Assembly (NCBI RefSeq): GCF_029227915.1
Contig: NC_079882.1
Span: 2,976,001 to 3,040,000 of the forward strand
Source: Hydractinia symbiolongicarpus
Taxonomy: Eukaryota; Cnidaria; Hydrozoa; Anthoathecata; Hydractiniidae
Direction: 5' to 3'
Length of the DNA: 64,000 nt
In this document: positions 60,941 through 64,000 of the stretch, in pieces
Layout: the number at the start of each line of letters is the position of its first letter
Numbering within the stretch: position 1 is the stretch's first letter
Made by a program: the position numbers and the translations under genes
The notes under the pieces: generated by a model
Told to the model about the DNA's origin: nothing
The model's input: the letters and a program-made list of their open reading frames with translations, nothing else
Databases searched by the model: none

Positions 60941-63551
60941 TTACTCGTCTTCTTCCGTACGTTTTTGTAAATCTTTGATTAGCTTTTTGATGTCACGTTC
61001 GAGCTGTCTTGTATTTTCGGGATCCAGTGGGTCAGCTTCTGTTGCACAGTCATCATCCGAGTTGAATGACGTTTCCGTCAAGCCGTCCAATCGATCATCA
61101 AAATCACTCGCATCGTCTTCGTAATTATTACCAGCGTACGGTTTTTTGTATGGACGAGTGACGTTCGTAATGTCTGACACCGTCTCCCCTTCGAGCATGT
61201 CGTGAAAGTAGGAAGTGTTCGGTTCGTTCTCGTCAGACAATAACGAATATCTATTATTGAATTCCCTTGAAGAAAGATCTGGAGGTAGACGAGGCAATGT
61301 AGATGGAGACTGGTTTCCATATTTTAAGGATTGCCTTGATAACCTCAACGCAGGAAGCTCGGGCATGTCGTTTTCACATTCAGAGAAGCCAGGTAAAGAG
61401 GATCGTCTGCTGGCAGGTCGTTCTGGTATTTGAGGAATGTCAACATATTCATATTCGCCTTCTGGATAATAATGGTCGTTTTTTGTCAGGCCGATACGAC
61501 TTCCTTCTCTTGACATTTTACTGTTTATCACATCTTCAGGAACCTAAAAAAGATATAGAACCTAGTAAAGTGGAATCGAATTAATAACAATTATTAAATC
61601 ATTATCTATCTCTAGTACTAGTATCAACAAATTTTATCCCCATAGCTCATCCCTCATGAGTACGTGACTTGAGATTTGTTTTTTGTTACAACTTGCATGT
61701 CGTATCATTTTTGCGGTATACACGTGACAAAGTGTCATCATGTTTACATCACGTTACAGTTAAGCATCACAAAAAAGAGAGAAACCACTTCACATTGTTT
61801 AAAACAATCAAGTAGGGGTGGTTGGGGTTGCCTGGCCAGAAGGCATCGAGTCCTATAGGTGCAAGTACCTCTGAGTAGTCCCAGTGATATCGCATATCTT
61901 CCTCTTCCTCATCATCTGAGTTATACTCCACGCTCCTCCTAGCCAGATTAAATTTCATCTTTATCATACCATCGTTTGGGGATGAAGTACCAGAGAATGT
62001 CACTGAAGGGTCGTACATAGCAGCAGATGCTTGATCATTATCATTTTCTTCATAGTATGCGGGAGGTGCAGGAAAGCCTCTAGGTGGAGGGTTGGGCGGA
62101 AAAAGTTCTGCCAGCTCATAATCTTCCCTTTGGTAGCGATTAAGCGGATACTTCCTTTCCGGCGCCCCTTCTCTCGGTGTAGCATATGATCGCTTGCGTT
62201 TTTTGCAGCAACAGATCATGATGGCAATAACAATAATCAAAATTAGCACTCCTGCTACGCCTACAATGATAAAAATCAAGGGAAGTTCTTCTTTGTTTTT
62301 GCGCACAGCATTCGCACAGTCTGCGTCAGAACTACCAGTTGTGCAGTTACAGTAATGTGACCCCCACGTATTGATGCAAGTGCCACCGTTTTTGCAGGTA
62401 TCAGGGCGTAAACATTCGTTGTTATCTTGTTCGCAATTGGATCCACCAAACCCTTTCTTGCAAATACATCGGGAACCATCCCTTAGCTCGTAACACTTTC
62501 CATTATTTTCACACTTGACGTGGCTGCAGTAATCCCCGGCGGAACATCTTAAGCCCTTTTTACCAGGGGGACATTCGCATTTGTAATTGTTATACATTTT
62601 GATGCATTTTCCTCCGTTATAACAAGGATTCGGCGAGCATGGATTGTTATTAATGTCACAGTTTTCCCCAGAAAATCCTGATTTACAGTCACATTTGTAG
62701 GTGTTCGAATTTACGACGATGCAACGGCCATTGTTTAAACACGGCTTTGATGAGCAGGACTGCAAGTCGATATGACATTGTGCACCTGTGAAACCTTGCT
62801 TACACGTGCACTTATAGGAAATTTGGCCGTCAACTTCTTCATATGTGCAGATACCATTGTTTTTGCACGGTCGGTCGGCACACGTCAATTTCGATTTGCA
62901 TGTCGAACCTAGAAAATCAGTGAATTCTAATTTTACGATTTACCAACACATTTTTTGTCTATTTTAAAGGAAAACAAGGAAATTAAAACGTACCAAAGTG
63001 GCCGGGTAAACAGACGCATTTATAAGATGTGAAGGTGTTGATACAGTCACTAAATGTTGGACAATTGCTAAGTGAACACTTGCCGGAATCTTTACATCCA
63101 TATTTGACATTTCGCGTCTCAATCGTTTCCGCAATGTCATTACTACCACTGAACGCCAGCAATTTTTTATTCAATTTTAATTCTTTCATACAACCCTTAA
63201 ATCCAGAGAAGGGGGTTCCTGAAAAAATAAGAGATAAGATGAATAAAACCTTAAGGAACAATCACACTGGAAGAAGACAAGATTCGTTTAGCAGTGGACA
63301 AACTCACCATCTTTCGAAACACCTGCGCCGAACACAACTGAATTACCATTGATGTTAATTTTCGCACTGTTTCCAGGAGCACGACCACTAGCCATGTACA
63401 TGTTTTGATCTAAGGTTACCGCGACGTAATTTCCCGACCGTTCCACTTTCACGACATGCCAGTTTCCGTCACTCACTTCCTTCTCTGTGATACCTATCGA
63501 GCCAACTCCACTTCCAAAATCGAAACGTGCTTGGAGGTAACCCAGTTCAAT
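60941..63551 (-). CDS. Fat-like cadherin, C-terminal part (four exons)
   Basis: Exons on the minus strand: 63308-63551, 62994-63218, 61869-62908, 60941-61543. Phases agree, giving about 703 residues, truncated at the 5' end by the window. Order: a laminin-G domain (GNWHVVKVERSGNYVAVTLD, then GFKGCMKELKLNKK), about six EGF-like repeats (for example NPCYNGGKCIKMYNNYKCEC), a transmembrane segment (LPLIFIIVGVAGVLILIIVI) followed by CCCKKRKR, and a cytoplasmic tail of about 300 residues ending RTEEDE-stop. The tail has YHWDYSE, very like the YHWD box of FAT1-3 cytoplasmic tails. LamG followed by EGF repeats and then the membrane segment is also the Fat-like layout. These giant cadherins act at the cell surface in adhesion and planar polarity. 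The cadherin repeats are not in the window, so a Crumbs- or other EGF/LamG-type receptor is not fully excluded. Confidence 0.78.
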
Positions 63552-64000
63552 CTAAGAGTTTTTAAACACGTTGATACAAGTTCATTAGACATATATTTTC
63601 TTCTCAAAAGCGACACAGCGTAAAGCATTATATATTATTTTCCTATAAATTATTACAAAATTTTCGTTCGTAAACAGAGCTAAAGAATTCAACGCAAACG
63701 TAAGAGAAAGCTAGAACAAAAAACCCTAGAAATAGAAGGCTTTACTTGATTTTTAATCACAACAAACTATTATATCAAACCTAAGTTGTTAGCCAGTGAA
63801 AGGTTCTCAACCGTCAGACACAACTCGTGTATCGTTATTTTCTGCATTCTTAGCATGATTTGGCAACCGTTCCAAGCAAAAAGTGACTAATTTTATACAG
63901 AAAGAATAAGCAACCAAACAACGTTGCCAAACAATTTTAAGGAAAAGTTACTGAAGGGATCCTGAAACGATATTGAGCGCGGTTTAGAAAGAATCAATTC
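63552..64000. other. Intron of the Fat-like gene
   Basis: No further exon is visible before the window ends. The upstream exons must lie beyond 64000. Confidence 0.55.

Overview
This window is AT-rich, intron-dense animal DNA crowded with transposon remnants and tandem repeats. The gene content (a grainyhead transcription factor, a Fat-like cadherin, a CHK2-type kinase and a multi-Tudor protein) is metazoan. The short AT-rich introns and the transposon-borne HIRAN-like domain of a kind I associate with cnidarians make a cnidarian, perhaps a hydrozoan, my best guess. That placement is inference. There are no bacterial features, and I see no convincing tRNA or rRNA gene.

Four host genes can be read. 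(1) Plus strand, 9420-26065: a 22-exon Tudor-family gene whose exon phases join without conflict into about 1,235 residues. It has three extended Tudor domains, a basic Pro/Lys/Glu linker and one CCCH zinc finger, and is probably a piRNA or germ-granule scaffold. (2) Plus strand, 30549-31970: an uninterrupted 473-residue CHK2-type checkpoint kinase (SQ cluster, FHA domain, kinase domain). (3) Minus strand, 51710 down to 36992: a grainyhead/GRHL transcription factor in 20 coding exons, about 585 residues, with its introns full of repeats and mobile elements. (4) Minus strand, 63551 down to 60941: the last four coding exons of a Fat-like cadherin (LamG, EGF repeats, transmembrane segment, cytoplasmic tail). 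The 5' part of this gene lies beyond the window.

The left 9 kb is a transposon graveyard. It holds a 10-bp-unit satellite (1-870), two TA-flanked terminal-inverted-repeat elements, a decayed hAT transposase, a non-LTR retrotransposon RT fragment with its YADD motif, a long TA microsatellite, and a Ty1/copia-like RT fragment split by a 150-bp element. Six copies or 3' ends of what looks like one non-LTR family are scattered through the window, with a shared terminal palindrome and GAT tail. At one copy the tail has grown to about 146 perfect units. Between and inside the genes lie a pogo/Tigger-like MITE, a hAT shell enclosing a PIF/Harbinger fragment, a P-element/THAP9-like remnant, a Penelope-like GIY-YIG fragment and several minisatellites (20-bp, 36-bp and 53-bp units).

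The most unusual item is a 1.39-kb terminal-inverted-repeat element (38186-39574) in a grainyhead intron. It carries no recognisable transposase. Instead it has two divergent small genes: one for a HIRAN-like protein, and one for a small protein with two PCNA-binding (PIP-box) motifs and an acidic tail. It has landed at a TA inside a 20-bp minisatellite. All exon boundaries were read by eye from splice signals and frame continuity. Names of families rest on recognised motifs, not on database searches.
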